Shown here piece after piece: positions 21,329 to 33,800 of a DNA stretch of 64,000 bases (position 1 is its first letter; each line of letters starts with the position of its first letter). Under the pieces are notes generated by a model that did not search any database, was not told the origin of the DNA, and saw only the letters and a program-made list of their open reading frames with translations. Origin of the DNA: Tubulanus polymorphus. Its lineage: Eukaryota; Nemertea; Palaeonemertea; Tubulaniformes; Tubulanidae. Position numbers and translations under genes: made by a program. Location of the stretch: contig NC_134025.1 of NCBI RefSeq assembly GCF_964204645.1, positions 19,250,001-19,314,000 of the forward strand, in the 5' to 3' direction.

Positions 21329-22376
21329 TTTCAGTCCACTTGGGACTTTAGTCCCAGCGGGCTATTGCGTTCACTTTTCGTCCGTCCGTCCGTCCATAGA
21401 CAGTTATTTCGAGAAGTTTTGAAGACGCTTCAAGGTAATGTCTTGATATTTGGTTTATACATGTATCTACCCTAGACACATCGTCAGCCCAAAAACTGGC
21501 CCTGTCAGGTTCAAGATGGTCGACTGGCAGCCATTGTTGTTTGCCATAATCAGCACTTTTTAAACATTTTCGAAGTTTTCGTGGGAAATTTTGAAGACGC
21601 TTTGATCAATTACCTTGATCTTTCGTTTATATTTGAATCTACCAAAGGCCCATCAGCATAAGAAAATTGGGTCGATCTGACTCAAGATGGCCGTCCTATG
21701 ACCTTTTTAGTGCCCAAAAATGTAAATTTTGGCCAGAATTCTAGGTCCTGTAGCTTCCTACTGGTTTGCCATTTCTCATTGCAATTGCTGATGGGTATTC
21801 TTTAGAGAGGGATGTTTTATACCTGGGACGGGTATTTTTGATCAGCCAATTATGACGCAATTGGCGGCCATCTTGGTGTCATCAGTACTCATTCGTAGGT
21901 GGGAAAAAGTTTTTCCACATTAAATTGATACCTAAGCATATTGTGTTACTATATTCAATTGGAAAGTTGTAGCCCATAACGTGTTTCTATGATTTTGGTG
22001 AGTTTCAAGGTCATTGGTTTTAGTATGTGGCCATCAGGGGGCGTTGAATAATACAAAAACTTAGTATTGCTATATTATATTTGTACCAAGGCATATTTTG
22101 TTTCCATGATCGATTGCAAAGTTGCAGTTCATGACATCGTCTATGATTGTGGTGAGTTTTTAAGGACATTAGTTATTCCACATAGTCACCAGGGGGCGTT
22201 GAATAGTAGAATGGCTTAGTATTTCCTTATTAGATTGGTACCTAGGCATATTTTGTTACCATGATCCATTGCAAAGTTGTAGATCATGACATCGTCTATG
22301 ATTGTGGTGAGTTTTTAAGGACATTAGTTATTCCATATAGTCACCAGGGGGCGTTGAATAGTAGAATGGCTTAGTA
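21329..22376. repeat. segment between two minisatellite arrays, with ~155-bp tandem units
   Basis: The segment starts with GTCCCAGCGGGCTATTGCG and a (GTCC)n run at 21381-21400. From about 21905 it becomes three tandem units of roughly 155 bases, each with CTAGGCATATTTTG or a close variant, GATTGTGGTGAG and CACCAGGGGGCGTTGAATA (21905-22060, 22061-22215, 22216-22376). No coding capacity is seen. Confidence 0.75.
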
Positions 22377-22482
22377 TGACAATTCAATATTTTGGTTTTA
22401 TCGCCCGCGACAATTCATTATTTTGGTTTTATCGCCCGCGACAATTCATTATTTTTGTTTTGTCGCCCGTGACAATTCAATA
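22377..22482. repeat. ~31-bp minisatellite, second array
   Basis: Just over three copies of the same CGACAATTCA...TTATCGCCCG unit as 21041-21328, in the same orientation. The two arrays bracket the 1.05-kb segment, as in Helitron-like or tandem-repeat-bearing non-autonomous elements. Confidence 0.88.
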
Positions 22483-22489
22483 GGTTTAA

Positions 22490-23250
22490 CATTGAATAAA
22501 ACTATATTTTTAGATCTAAATATTTATAATACAAAAAGAAATAGAAAACCAAAAAGTAATACAATGTTTCCGAATAATTCAAAATTGTCAACAGAAAAGG
22601 ATATATAAGCATCATCTTATATTAGATTACCATCTACAACTTAACAAAAGCAGTAATAAATATTCGAAATGAAGATAATAAATGTTTTCTATGGTCAATT
22701 ATTAGTTGTTTACACCCAACTTAGGAAAATGTTCGTAGAATAACAGATGTCGGAAATATAAAACATAATATAAAATTGATCAATATCCAGTAACTATAAA
22801 AATAATTTCTAAAATAGAAAAAAGTTAATAATTTAAAGATAAATGTATTAAAATTGATACAATTACCAGAGACGATACAATTACCAAAGATGAAAGTATT
22901 AAAGATAATACATTAGAAGCTTTATATTCAACAGAAAAACATGATGATGATGATGATATACAATAGTATAATAAATCTATGTGGTTAAAACAAATAGATT
23001 TATTTTTCCAGAACAGAAAGTGATCACCATAATAAAATTCATTTATGAAAATGTTTATATTAATTTATGACAGAAAATGGATTATCAAAACATAAAGAAT
23101 TATGCGATAATAAAGATTTTTGTAAATTAATAATGCCAACAGAAAAAGCTAATAAATTGAAATTAACTAATTTGTTGATTTGTATTTAAAATCAGATGTT
23201 ATTTTATTGGCGGATATATTTGAAAAATTTTGCAATTCAAATGGGTATAG
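22490..23250 (+). pseudogene. Polinton DNA polymerase B remnant
   Basis: Highly degenerate DNA homologous to codons of about 256-460 of the 30839 polymerase: NEDNKCFLW near 22672 (compare NEDDKCFLW), MWLKQIDLFF near 22979, then CDNKDFCKLIMP near 23105. At 23162 it jumps to the ExoIII region (VDLYLKSDVILLADIFEKF). Many stops and frameshifts are present, and the exonuclease I and II boxes are deleted. It is a distinct, older copy than the large element. Confidence 0.8.
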
Positions 23251-23259
23251 TGCTGATTT

Positions 23260-24296
23260 CAATGTCAAACACATGAAGTTAAATGGTCAAGGGCAGTCAA
23301 CATTAAGAACTCTCTTCGACTGATGTTGCACCATACCATAGAAGCTCTGATTCTTTCAACTCAAGCAAAGTGATTCAACACGATCGACATAACACTGGAA
23401 TAGGTTTGCAGTGACTAACAGTTCATTTCATGTACTTATTAGCCAATTTGGATTCGATTGTAATTGAAACTCTGGAATTGTAATCGAGAGACAAGTAAGA
23501 CAAGTGGAAAAGAACACAAAGTAATAAACATCGGCCCGAAACCTAATACGAAATTAAAATCCTAATACGTTCTTATCTGTAAATGTACTCAACCTATCGA
23601 CTAAGTAGATTCTTACGATGGTTTCATAATAAAACAGATCCATTTTTAAGCGTATGGTGATAATACAGTGTCATAAAGTTTGAATGTCAAAATAAATGCC
23701 TGGTCGAATCTATTCATATTCATTGATTGTATGTCCGCGTAAGTTCGGTTTCAAAGCTCAATCACATTAGAAGTTTACACAGTGGTTGCATATTAGGTTC
23801 GAATCTGTCAATGCATTTTATTCTATGTATCGATATTTAAATTTTCCACAATCCCCATCATCCTGAATGTCTTTGCAGAAAACTCGTTATCGCTGCTTTG
23901 CAGCTATATTCTTTATTTGTACAATGGTTATTCCACATCTAATAATAGTTTTACATTACCACGTATACTTATACTATTGTCTCAACTGTTAGGAACTGAA
24001 GAGGTTAACTATGGGTTTCGTAATCATGCTTGACTGTGTAACTAAATAAATAGGTCAGCTAACGGATTACTGGCTACTCTTGCCTTAAAACTGAAGAGGA
24101 ATTGTGTGTTACAAGGGCTAAGGAATATCATAATGTGGCGACGATCAAATTACGATGTGCAACGCGTGAATTGCACACAACGCAAGCTTGGTTATGTGTA
24201 CGCGACTTGACACGTAAATTTCCATGTTTATTAAATCACTTGCACTTCCTGAACGCAACCACCAACTAGTCGGATCACTTAACCCCAAATTTCAAA
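23260..24296. other. no gene recognised
   Basis: Mixed-composition DNA upstream of the Ig-domain gene. It probably includes that gene's promoter, but I could not pick out a convincing core promoter element. Confidence 0.5.
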
Positions 24297-26081
24297 ATGT
24301 GGAATATCTCATATTTTGCGGTATGGGCCTGGGTCGTTTTCTCCTTCAAGGTACGTGGGCGCGTGGACATGATTTTTATCAGAAGTATCCGAAGGGTACG
24401 CCCATGAGCTTTGAACATTCATTCACGGAAAATCTAAATCGGTAATTGTGATTATTTTCAAATTTTAGTCTACATGTATCAAGACAGATGCGTCATGTGA
24501 TAATGATGGAACTAGTTTTGAAGTGCCGCGAGTGATAAGCTTTTCGACCTCAGAAAAATCAGAAGGCTTGCTTACATTATTGGCTTATATATCATCAAAT
24601 GAACATCTTCGAATATCTTGGACAAAATATCTCACATATGGAACTCAGTGGTCTGCAATGTATGTTGAAGGTATGTTGATTTACTTTAGAGATTCCTTTA
24701 CATTGACACTAGTAATGGTAAACAAATGTATATCTATGTCGATCGCCTACTTTCAGGGGATAGTAACCACCGTCCTCAGTGGAGAATTTTGGGAAATATT
24801 TACGAAGCTAAATTGCACATTCGCTACACTGAAGGATCCAACAAAGAACACTTAGTTTCTCAATATGAACTTGTTGTATCGATACCAGATCGTTGTTCAG
24901 ATGTTAAACTTTATGTTAGACCTCATAGCTTACTTCGACCAAAGGCAAAAATCGAACGATTTCCTAATCGAATCGCCGTGCCTACGTACATAAACGATAT
25001 CAAAGAAGGTGATAGATTCGAGCTCAAAACGATTCTTCTTGGAAATGCCGATGGATTTGCAAATGTAGAATTCAAACCCGTGCAGAAACTTCTTTCTCAA
25101 GGCTCCAAAACAATTATGTTAGGTAGATTTCCTGCAACTTCAGTAGAAGAAATTGAACCAAGAATTGATGTAAGATCTTCGGGAAATATGCAGAGAATTA
25201 CTTATCGCGTTGATTTCGAAAACATAACTGAAGGGAGTAGTGGTGTTTATGCAATGCGCATAGATGTCAAAGATTCTCAAGTATCTCAGTCACTGGTCGT
25301 ATTAACCGAACTAAGAACTGGTGAATTACCCATTTTAGATGTTGGTGTCACGTTCTGTAATTTAGGAGCGACTAAACGGTTGAGTGACCGAAGAATTGCT
25401 ATCAAAAAGGGTATCCCAAACTGCATTATGTGTGTAGCCTCTGGACAAAGAAGACCGTATCTTACAATACTGAAAGTCGTCCGAAAACCATACAACAGTG
25501 GACGTCCATTTTCAAGAGTTCGGGCACTGGGACAGTTGTACATGGCGTCGTCTTATATATTAAGACAAAGTAGCTTGTACAGCCCGTCGTTTGAAGATGC
25601 TGGCTATTACTACTGTTACGCGAGAGGTTACACGTCAAAACGCTATAAATTTGAGATTACCCTGTCAGACAATATCGAGCTCGATTCTAGGACAACCGAT
25701 GTAATAAATCTCAATGAACCAGAAACGGTAGGCCATTTTGAAAATCACATGATACTATGTATATGATACTGTCTACGATTTTAATATGAAAACTGATTAT
25801 TTCAGGTGGTATTCTCTTGTGCAGCATCTGGAGATCCAGTACCCGAAATACGTTACTACCGCAAAATACAGGACGAGTGGGTAAAACTTGAAAACGGTAC
25901 TAATTACGACAACGTCAATATAAGATTTTTGCGGTTTGGAAAAGGTATGTTTAAGAAGATTTTTAGCCGTCTGCGAATAGCGAAAGTAACGCCTGAAATA
26001 ACTGGTATCTACAAATGTGTCGCGTCAAATAAATACGAAACGAAAAGTAAACGAATTGAAGTGAAATTAAAGACTTTATGA
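24297..26081 (+). CDS. secreted immunoglobulin-domain protein (4 exons)
   Basis: Four exons join in phase to give 500 residues: 24297-24350, 24469-24670, 24757-25727 and 25806-26081. All introns are GT...AG and short (78-118 bases). Exon 1 is a signal peptide (MWNISYFAVWAWVVFSFK). The last exon encodes a textbook I-set Ig domain: VVFSCAASGDPVPEIRYYRK, then FSRLRIAKVTPEITGIYKCV. Exon 3 carries a second Cys-paired Ig fold (IPNCIMCVASG ... SFEDAGYYYCYARG), and before it a Cys-poor Ig-like unit (ITEGSSGVYAMRIDV). There is no transmembrane segment, so it is probably secreted. An AATAAA at about 26399 may serve polyadenylation. An adhesion or immune-recognition role is only an inference from the fold. 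Confidence 0.8.
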
Positions 26082-26869
26082 TTTACGCGTGTGCGCGTTG
26101 GCTACTGGAATACGCACATCAAGCGACTTTGAGGCAAAATGATCAAACTTGTCTCATTCAGTAAATAACATCAAAGCGTGAATTAGGATTGACATTATCA
26201 TATATCCTGGATAGATTGTGTTAAAAATAGTTTCAATGTGATGATAGTCCTGATGATTTAGTATTCATATAATTTATATTATACATGTATAGATTATATG
26301 TACAAGATGATTTGGCATCAACTATTTACACTAATTTCCATACGAATTAGATTATGATATATACATATAACTTTATTGCTTGTAGGGAATCGGTTGTAGA
26401 AATAAACGTGGCTTGTAAGTTATAACATACATACATACATACATATTGTGAGGTTTACCATGTTTTCACGACGATCGAAAATATACGGGTTAATTATTAG
26501 TAATCGTTGTACTTGTTTATTAAGTCGTGTCATAAAACCCGTGAATAGGTCCCGTGAAATGATATATTTACAAGGTCAAATCATATCTACTACTACTGAT
26601 TTGTTCAAATTATCACATCTATTGTGGCTTGCCTTGAAGTTTAGTTTAGTTTATTTTGCTCAACAAAAAGACATTTGTTTAGAGCAAAAGTAAAAAAATT
26701 ACAAATTTACAATTCATGTGTGAATACATACATAGACGGGCAAATTACGTTAACATACGTATGTAGACAAGATACTCTAAATTGAGTCTATTACCTTTTA
26801 CCCACTATTGGTACCGTTGAAGCGTGGCGATTGCTTAAGACAAAAGTGGGCTTGCCTTCTTTATAAAAT
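26082..26869. other. downstream region of Ig gene, no gene
   Basis: AT-rich sequence containing the likely 3' UTR of the Ig gene (AATAAA near 26399) and a short CATA microsatellite at about 26428-26444. No supported gene. Confidence 0.5.
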
Positions 26870-27442
26870 AATTAGTCAGACTATTAGGGTTTTTCTATTA
26901 GAGCTATTAGAATTAAGAAGGGTGCACAACGTGTTAATAGTGGGGGATGAAATAAAATAGGTCCCTATATATTTTCGTCTTTTAAAATATGGACATACTA
27001 GTATAAAGTGCATATCATCCCCGATAACGTTTAGATTGCATTTATTACATACCCGTTGATCTCTTGATATATTTAAGTATCTTCCCGTTTCCACTGGTAA
27101 TTAAGTGTTACAGCCGCGGAAATTACACATTGTCTTAAGTAGATCCATTGGTAACCACTGTAGATAATTTTCAAATCCAAAATTTGGTTTGAGATATAAA
27201 TAAGTAGATGCTGCCCCTGAGGAACGCAGAGCTGCAAACCAATTTTGTACATAATGATCTTGCATTCTTTGTTTTAGGACAAAATTTGGGTTTTCAATTA
27301 TATGGTTGTACCAGTAATCCCCAAAGCAATTTGTGTTTAATAGGTTTTTAACTAAAGTGACCCATGGAATACGACAACCGTTTCCATGGTATCTATATAA
27401 AATGCGATAAATTTGTGAGGATAGTTTATTATCATTTACCAC
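26870..27442 (-). pseudogene. LINE ORF2 C-terminal fragment
   Basis: On the minus strand, 27442-27101 encodes ILYRYHGNGCRIPWVTLVKN, CFGDYWYNHIIENPNFV and FAALRSSGAASTYLYLKPN. After a frame change it continues with METGRYLNISRDQRVCNKCN, then DDMHFILVCPYFKRRKYI (to 26876). The R...C..C....GDD.HF...CP....R pattern is the zinc-binding C-terminal tail of many invertebrate non-LTR reverse transcriptases. Only the 3' end is present, consistent with a 5'-truncated insertion, with one frameshift. Confidence 0.75.
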
Positions 27443-30363
27443 TTAATTGGCGCGTGTGAATTCTTTTACTAAGTGTGTGAAATCGAATTCGCATTGTAGT
27501 TTTTCCAGCTACTCACGTGAAAATCAATTCACACGCGTAATTTCTCAAACTACTCGTGTGGAAATAAATTCACATCACAGTAAGTCCCATGTCTATCAAA
27601 TAGACGAGTTGCATATTACTTCCGCGAGTTTTATACATCAGCTTTTCACGTCAGAAGTCAATGTCTTTAGATGCAATGTCATCAGATCCATCACATGTAC
27701 CATTGTTCGTAGAAAAAACCATCGTCAATGTAACAATCCAAAAAGGTAAAATCCCCACTTCATGATTTGAAAGGAACTTTTGTAGCAAAATATTTTTCAG
27801 ATTCTCTGATCCATATATGACCATAATAGGGAATATTTCTCACATTCTATCTATCGATCTATAACCATTTCTTTAGAAAAATCAGTATAGAAAATGGATA
27901 GAATGTGAAAAATATTCTGCTTCAAAATCGTGAATTTGGGATTTGTACAATTTGAATAATCGAGGATCTTGCCTATTACTCACTGAGGGAATTGTTACCG
28001 CTAACCGTATAATGATATATGTTTTAAAATTAAACATATAATAATATGACAATTTTCCACAATGATTCAGTAATATGCAAAATGTACAGATATTTAATAG
28101 GAAATGGATGATAAATTTCCACCGTTCGGCGAATTTCCGCCTTTTCAATCAATTTTTATCATTTTTCAGATCGTTGCAAATCCGTTGAAAAAATGGGAGG
28201 GGGTGAGGATAATGGCATCTTAAGGATAGATTGGTATGACCATAAAAGCGTTTCCCGATCTATTTTTAATTGCGAACATTTTCGTTAGCGGAATGTGTGT
28301 ATACTAACGAAGTTTTTGCATATTACGATGACCAAACCGCCTGGTGTCTTCCAATACCACCACCTGATGGGCTCAATTCAAGTTCAAATAATTTCAAAGA
28401 CTCATAAACTAATAAAATCACAAAGACTTAATTGATACTTATTCAAATAACTTTATTATTACTTTACTTTATTGTCCCCAGTAATGCAAATACATCGGAT
28501 TTCCACAATTAAGTAGACAATACACAAGTATTCAGAAAACAACGTATCTTATTTTTCATTTATCAACTTTTTAATTACTTATTAGCAACGAGATATTTTT
28601 TTGCGACAGAACGGATCGTGCGCACGGCATTTCCTTTTCGGGAAAGGCTGATCTGCTCTTCCCAGAAAAATCAATTGCTGAATCGACGTCCCGCTAATTA
28701 TATACTATTTTTAGATCCCCTGATTACACAATTTAAAACTCAAAAATATAGATTTATATGAACCTTAGGTCTACTCTTGTAATTTACAAATTATCCGAAA
28801 GCACAGATCTTGCATTTGGGATATTCATTTTGCCGCCGGATATTGATTGACCGTAAATCTCTTTCGTACTCTTCTCTCGACTTATTTATTACGTAAATAC
28901 TAGCAGTAGCCAATTCGTTTCTTTTCATTCCGTTTTTTGCATTTTATCGCGGTGCTTCCGTCCAAAATAAACAACATGTTTCGTTCATTATTTTATACTT
29001 CTGATTTTTTAATCTTCATAATTTATTCATTCTTAATGACTTCTCCCTCCAATTGGAAGAGTTATATCATTAGAAGGCTTTTAATCTTAATCTGTAATGA
29101 CTTTAGAAAAACCACCTGTCGCAGTATATTTCCTTTTAGAAATATACCTTGTATCTATCTGTTGCCCAACCGTGTGTCTGTGGATATATGTATCTGCATT
29201 ATTGATTTTTTACCGAGTGTTGCTCATGCAGTGTTGAAAAACGGCTTTTGCGGCCCGTAACGTGACGCCGCCTACATTGTTTTCTTGTGCAAATGAAAAG
29301 ATGATGAGCATCTTGACTCGTCTTGGAACTAGCAGTGTGTTGACGGTAAAACATGGACGATGTTATTTGATTTTCTGAGTGAAATTTCAATGTAAAACAT
29401 GCTGAAAACGATCTGAAACGATGTGAAAAATCAAAATTTAGGGAGCGATCGAATTCGGGTTCACAACACCAGTATTCTAAAATTCTTATAAGATTTTAGC
29501 AAAACTGTCGGAAAATGGCCAAGGTATTACCTAGGATAAATGATCGCATTCTAAGGATATAACATTAACAAAGTAACGTTCATACTATTATCATGTACGT
29601 TCATACTATGTATCAGGTACTAGAACAAAGTTTTCCTATTGATACACCGGTCACAATTCTCTCTTTAATCGTTAATTATTAAATGTGTTGACCGGTTCCT
29701 GGCGGAGAACTTGTCCGTGCACAACCCAAATAATTTCCTAGAAATGCCGGAATTCTGACTGATGATAATAGTAAATGAATTTTATTTACCTAAAATCGCA
29801 ATGCCAGCCTAGCTCAAATTTTCCCCATCGCACACTCCTGCTGGTAACTTTCACAAATTTTCCGAAATTCCAAACCGGATGGCAGTTTCGAATCGAGTAA
29901 GCCTGAATCAAGTCCGCTCTCCCAAGACTGCGGACCCCTTTTGTAGAAAGAATCGGCATTCTTAAAATTCCGACTCTCCCACTCAACTTTTGGCAAGGAG
30001 CAGCAACCTAACTGTCATGACTGTTTTGGTCATGTAGAATTTAGCCTTAATGATTCGCTGATCTAAAATTATTTTGAAAACTGATTTGCTAAAATAACTT
30101 TTTCCTTCTAACCCTCCTGTCATGACGCGGAATGATTTACTCACTCCTTGCTTATCATCGTCGAGAGAACAGCTACTCTTTGCGAATTACCAACAGACGT
30201 ATACAACAACAGAAACTTTAGATAGCTAGTATTAACATTTTACACAAATTAATTTTCCTAAATCTTAAGCGATTATTAACATTTTGTTCATAAATAACAT
30301 CCAGATTACTCAAATTAAATATATTTTCAAAACCTGGTTTTCATCACAAATTACGGTACAAAT
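27443..30363. other. 2.9 kb with no gene recognised
   Basis: Open frames here are short and show no family. The only structure noted is at 27451-27585, where a CACGTGAAAATCAATTCACAC-like word of about 25 bases occurs in several direct and inverted versions (for example around 27510 and 27552). The region forms the left flank of the Polinton. Confidence 0.5.
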
Positions 30364-30758
30364 AGTAATAGGGGTAATGGGCTTTCATACCAAAGGTGGA
30401 ACGGTCGAGCTCATTAAAAAACAAAACATTAAAAGTAATTTAAAACTATAATATATTTTCATAACCGTGAGCATTTTATATTATAACTAAATATTTATTC
30501 TAAGATATCAATAATTTAAAAAGCATATTGTATTAAATCAATTGGTCGCTCCACTTCGCTACCGCTCCGCTCCCCGACCAATTGATTTATTTACAATACA
30601 CAAGTTCATATAATCAAATATATTCAAATAATAATAGTATTCAACTGAAATACACACGGTTATGAAAATATATTATAGTTTTAAATTACTTTTAATATTT
30701 GTTTTTAATGAACTCGACCATTCAACCTTTGATATGAAAGCCCATTACCCCTATTACT
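30364..30758. repeat. 395-bp imperfect palindrome at left end of Polinton
   Basis: The outer ~107 bases on each side are inverted copies: left starts AGTAATAGGGGTAATGGGC and the right ends GCCCATTACCCCTATTACT. The inner part is less symmetrical until the centre, where CAATTGGTCG (30539) pairs with CGACCAATTG (to 30584) around a GC-rich loop of CGCT/CTCC words. It lies 80 bases upstream of the polymerase gene. It may be a Polinton terminal inverted repeat in palindromic form, a hairpin telomere relic or an origin; the sequence cannot decide between these. Confidence 0.85.
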
Positions 30759-30812
30759 CTTAAAATATTCATATATATGAATAAAATATAAATCATTGAA
30801 CTTCTAAAACCA

Positions 30813-30841
30813 ATTTTAATAAAAATTTAAGTATTAAAATG
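30813..30841 (+). promoter_or_regulatory. class-1 (early-like) start motif, polymerase
   Basis: AATTTTAATAAAAAT lies 11 bases before the ATG, which follows GTATTAAA. The same 15-mer precedes the gene at 34897. Only replication-type and non-structural genes carry it, hence the early-like label, which is inference. Confidence 0.55.
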
Positions 30842-33800
30842 GAAGCAAATAAGTACTACTGTCCAACATGTAATATCAATGTAGATAAATCCCAAAAAGC
30901 AAGACACAATAAAACTAAAACACATTTAGAAAATAAATTGAAACTAGAATATAAAGATGATATATTAGAAACTAAATTAGATGAATTAAAGAATGATAAA
31001 GAAACATATAAATGTGATACATGTAATCAATCATTCAGTGATAAAAGATATTATAATGAACATTTAAAATCTAAAAGTCATATTAGAAATAAGAATAATG
31101 ATATTTTAGGTGAAGATTATTTTGATAAAGATAATGATAAGAAACAGAAGACAATTAAAAGCATAAAAAATAAATTAAACAATAAAAGACCATACATGGA
31201 AGATGTAAGAAATTATATTAATTCATTAGATAATAAAAAAGATATAGAGATAACCGAAGCATTTAAAAGTGATATTGGCCCAGCAGCTATCGAGTTTAAA
31301 TTTCATAAAGGAAAAACATTAGAAGAAAATAAAAAACATTTAGAAAATATGAAAGAAATAATAAAAATAATTACAGATGTTGAATACCCTAAAATTAGTA
31401 TATCAGTTAAAGTAAAGTTTATAAAATCTGAAGATAAACCAATATATAATATAAATTCTCATTCACAACATATTATTTCAAAACAACATATAGATGATAA
31501 ATTAGATAGATGTTATAATGAAGTAAAAACTAAAATAGAAGAGAAATATTTTGAAGGATCTGGTTTAATATTTGATGAAATAATATTTATGACTTTACAT
31601 GTTTATAACACAAAATATAATAAGTTAACTAAATCAAAACCAATTGATGAAAATAATGTATCATATTATAAAGAACCAGATATTGAAGCATCGAGTTATA
31701 TTAAACTACCATTTAAAACTAATGCTGTTATAAATATACAAAATGAAGATGATAAATGTTTTCTATGGGCTATAATAAGTTGTTTACATCCAACAGAAGA
31801 TATTACACATAGTTTTAGATTAACTCATTATAAACCATTTGAAAATAATTATAAGATAGATAAGTATCCTGTTAGAATTAAAAACGTCCCAAAGATAGAA
31901 AGAGATAATAATTTAAGAATAAATGTATTTGATTTAATCAAATTACCAAATACAAAAGGTAACAATATAAAACATTATACATTAGAACCTTTATACCTAT
32001 CAAAAGATTATGATTCAAACGATGTTATAGATATACTATATTATGAGAATCATTATATGTGGATTAAACAAATTGATTTATTTTTTAAATCAGAAAATGA
32101 TCACCATAAAATATATCTTTGTAGAAAATGTTTACATAGATTCAGTAATGAAAGTACATTATTAAATCATAAACAATTATGTGAAAATCATGATTATTGT
32201 AAATTAGTTTTACCAAATGAAAAGGATAAAATATTAGAATTCAAAAAATATGATTACAAAAATAAAGTTCCATTTGTTATATATGGAGATTTTGAATCAT
32301 TAAATAAAGAACTAACTGATCAAGATAGAAAAGAAATATATTATAAGAGAAAGAAATTAAATTCTAATGAAAATGATTATTCTGAAGAACCACCAAAAAC
32401 AAATACTATTAAAAAGATTCATCAATCAGCTGCACCTTTCGGGTTATATATTAAATCTGATTATCCAGAACTAATTGAAAGTGAATATTATGATTATAGA
32501 AATGAAAATGTTATCAATCATTTTTGTGACTTATTAATTGAATATGAAATAAGATTTAGTAAATTATTGAATACAAATATAGAAATAATTATGACAGAAG
32601 AAGATAAAGAAGCATTTGAGTTTGCAGATAAATGTTATTATTGTGAAAAGATATTTAATTATAAAGATAAAAAAGTAAGAGACCATGATCATTTGAACGG
32701 AAAGTTTAGAGGCGCTGCGCATGAGAATTGTAACTTACAAGCTAAGAAAATTAATTTTGTACCAGTTATATTTCATAATCTATCAGGATATGATGCACAT
32801 TAATTCATCAAACAGTTATGCCATAAAATAGAAGAAATCAATAATGAAATAGAGAGATTAAATTCAAATAGATCAAAAGATAAAATACCAACTTATAAAT
32901 TTAGAATGTTAGCTAAAACATCTGAGAATTATATATCATTCCAATTTGGGTGTCTAAGATTTATAGATTCATATAGATTTTTAAATAGTTCATTAGATAA
33001 CTTATCAAAATCATTAGTTGATGATGAATTAAAAATATTAAAACAACATTATCAAAATAATGATGATTTTCAATTAATGAGATATAAAGGAGCAATTCCA
33101 TATTCATTTTATAAGAATCATAATGATTTCAATATAACTGAATTATTGAAAGAACAATGCTATGATGAATTAAAAAATGAATATGTTAAAGATGAAGTCT
33201 ATAATAGAACATTGAATCATTTCAAAATAGAAAATCATGGGCAATTAGTAGATTTATATTTAAAATCAGATGTATTATTATTAACCGATATATTCGAAAG
33301 GTTTAGAGATGTAAACCTAAAATATTTCAATATTGATCCTTGTCATTGTTATTCATCACCAGGTTTAACATGGGATTGTGGATTAAAATTTACAGATATA
33401 AAAATGGATTTGTTAACAAATATAGATCAATTACTATTATTTGAAAAATCTATAAGAGGAGGAGTTTCAGGTGTATTAGGTGATAGATATTTCAATGTAA
33501 ATGATAACCCTGGATATAAGTTATTATATATAGATGCAAATAATTTGTATGGTTGGGCAATGATGGAACCACAACCTTATGGAGTATTTGAAATAAGTGA
33601 AGTTTTACAGAATGAAAATAATGATAAATTTGATTGGAAGAAAAGAATTCTAGATATTGCAGATGATTCAGATACTGGTTACTTCTTTGTTGTAGACTTA
33701 GAATATCCTGAACATATTAAATTTAAATCTAGAAATCTAGCTTACTGTCCCGAACATAAAACTGTAACTCATGAAGAATTATCAAATTACCAAAAAAGAA

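Noticed and set aside
21360-21400. GTCC run as a CRISPR-like or regulatory array
   Set aside because: It is a simple four-base microsatellite inside a repeat segment.
28600-28700. Possible small nuclear RNA in the GC-richer island near 28.6 kb
   Set aside because: No recognisable snRNA core, Sm site or promoter element could be seen.
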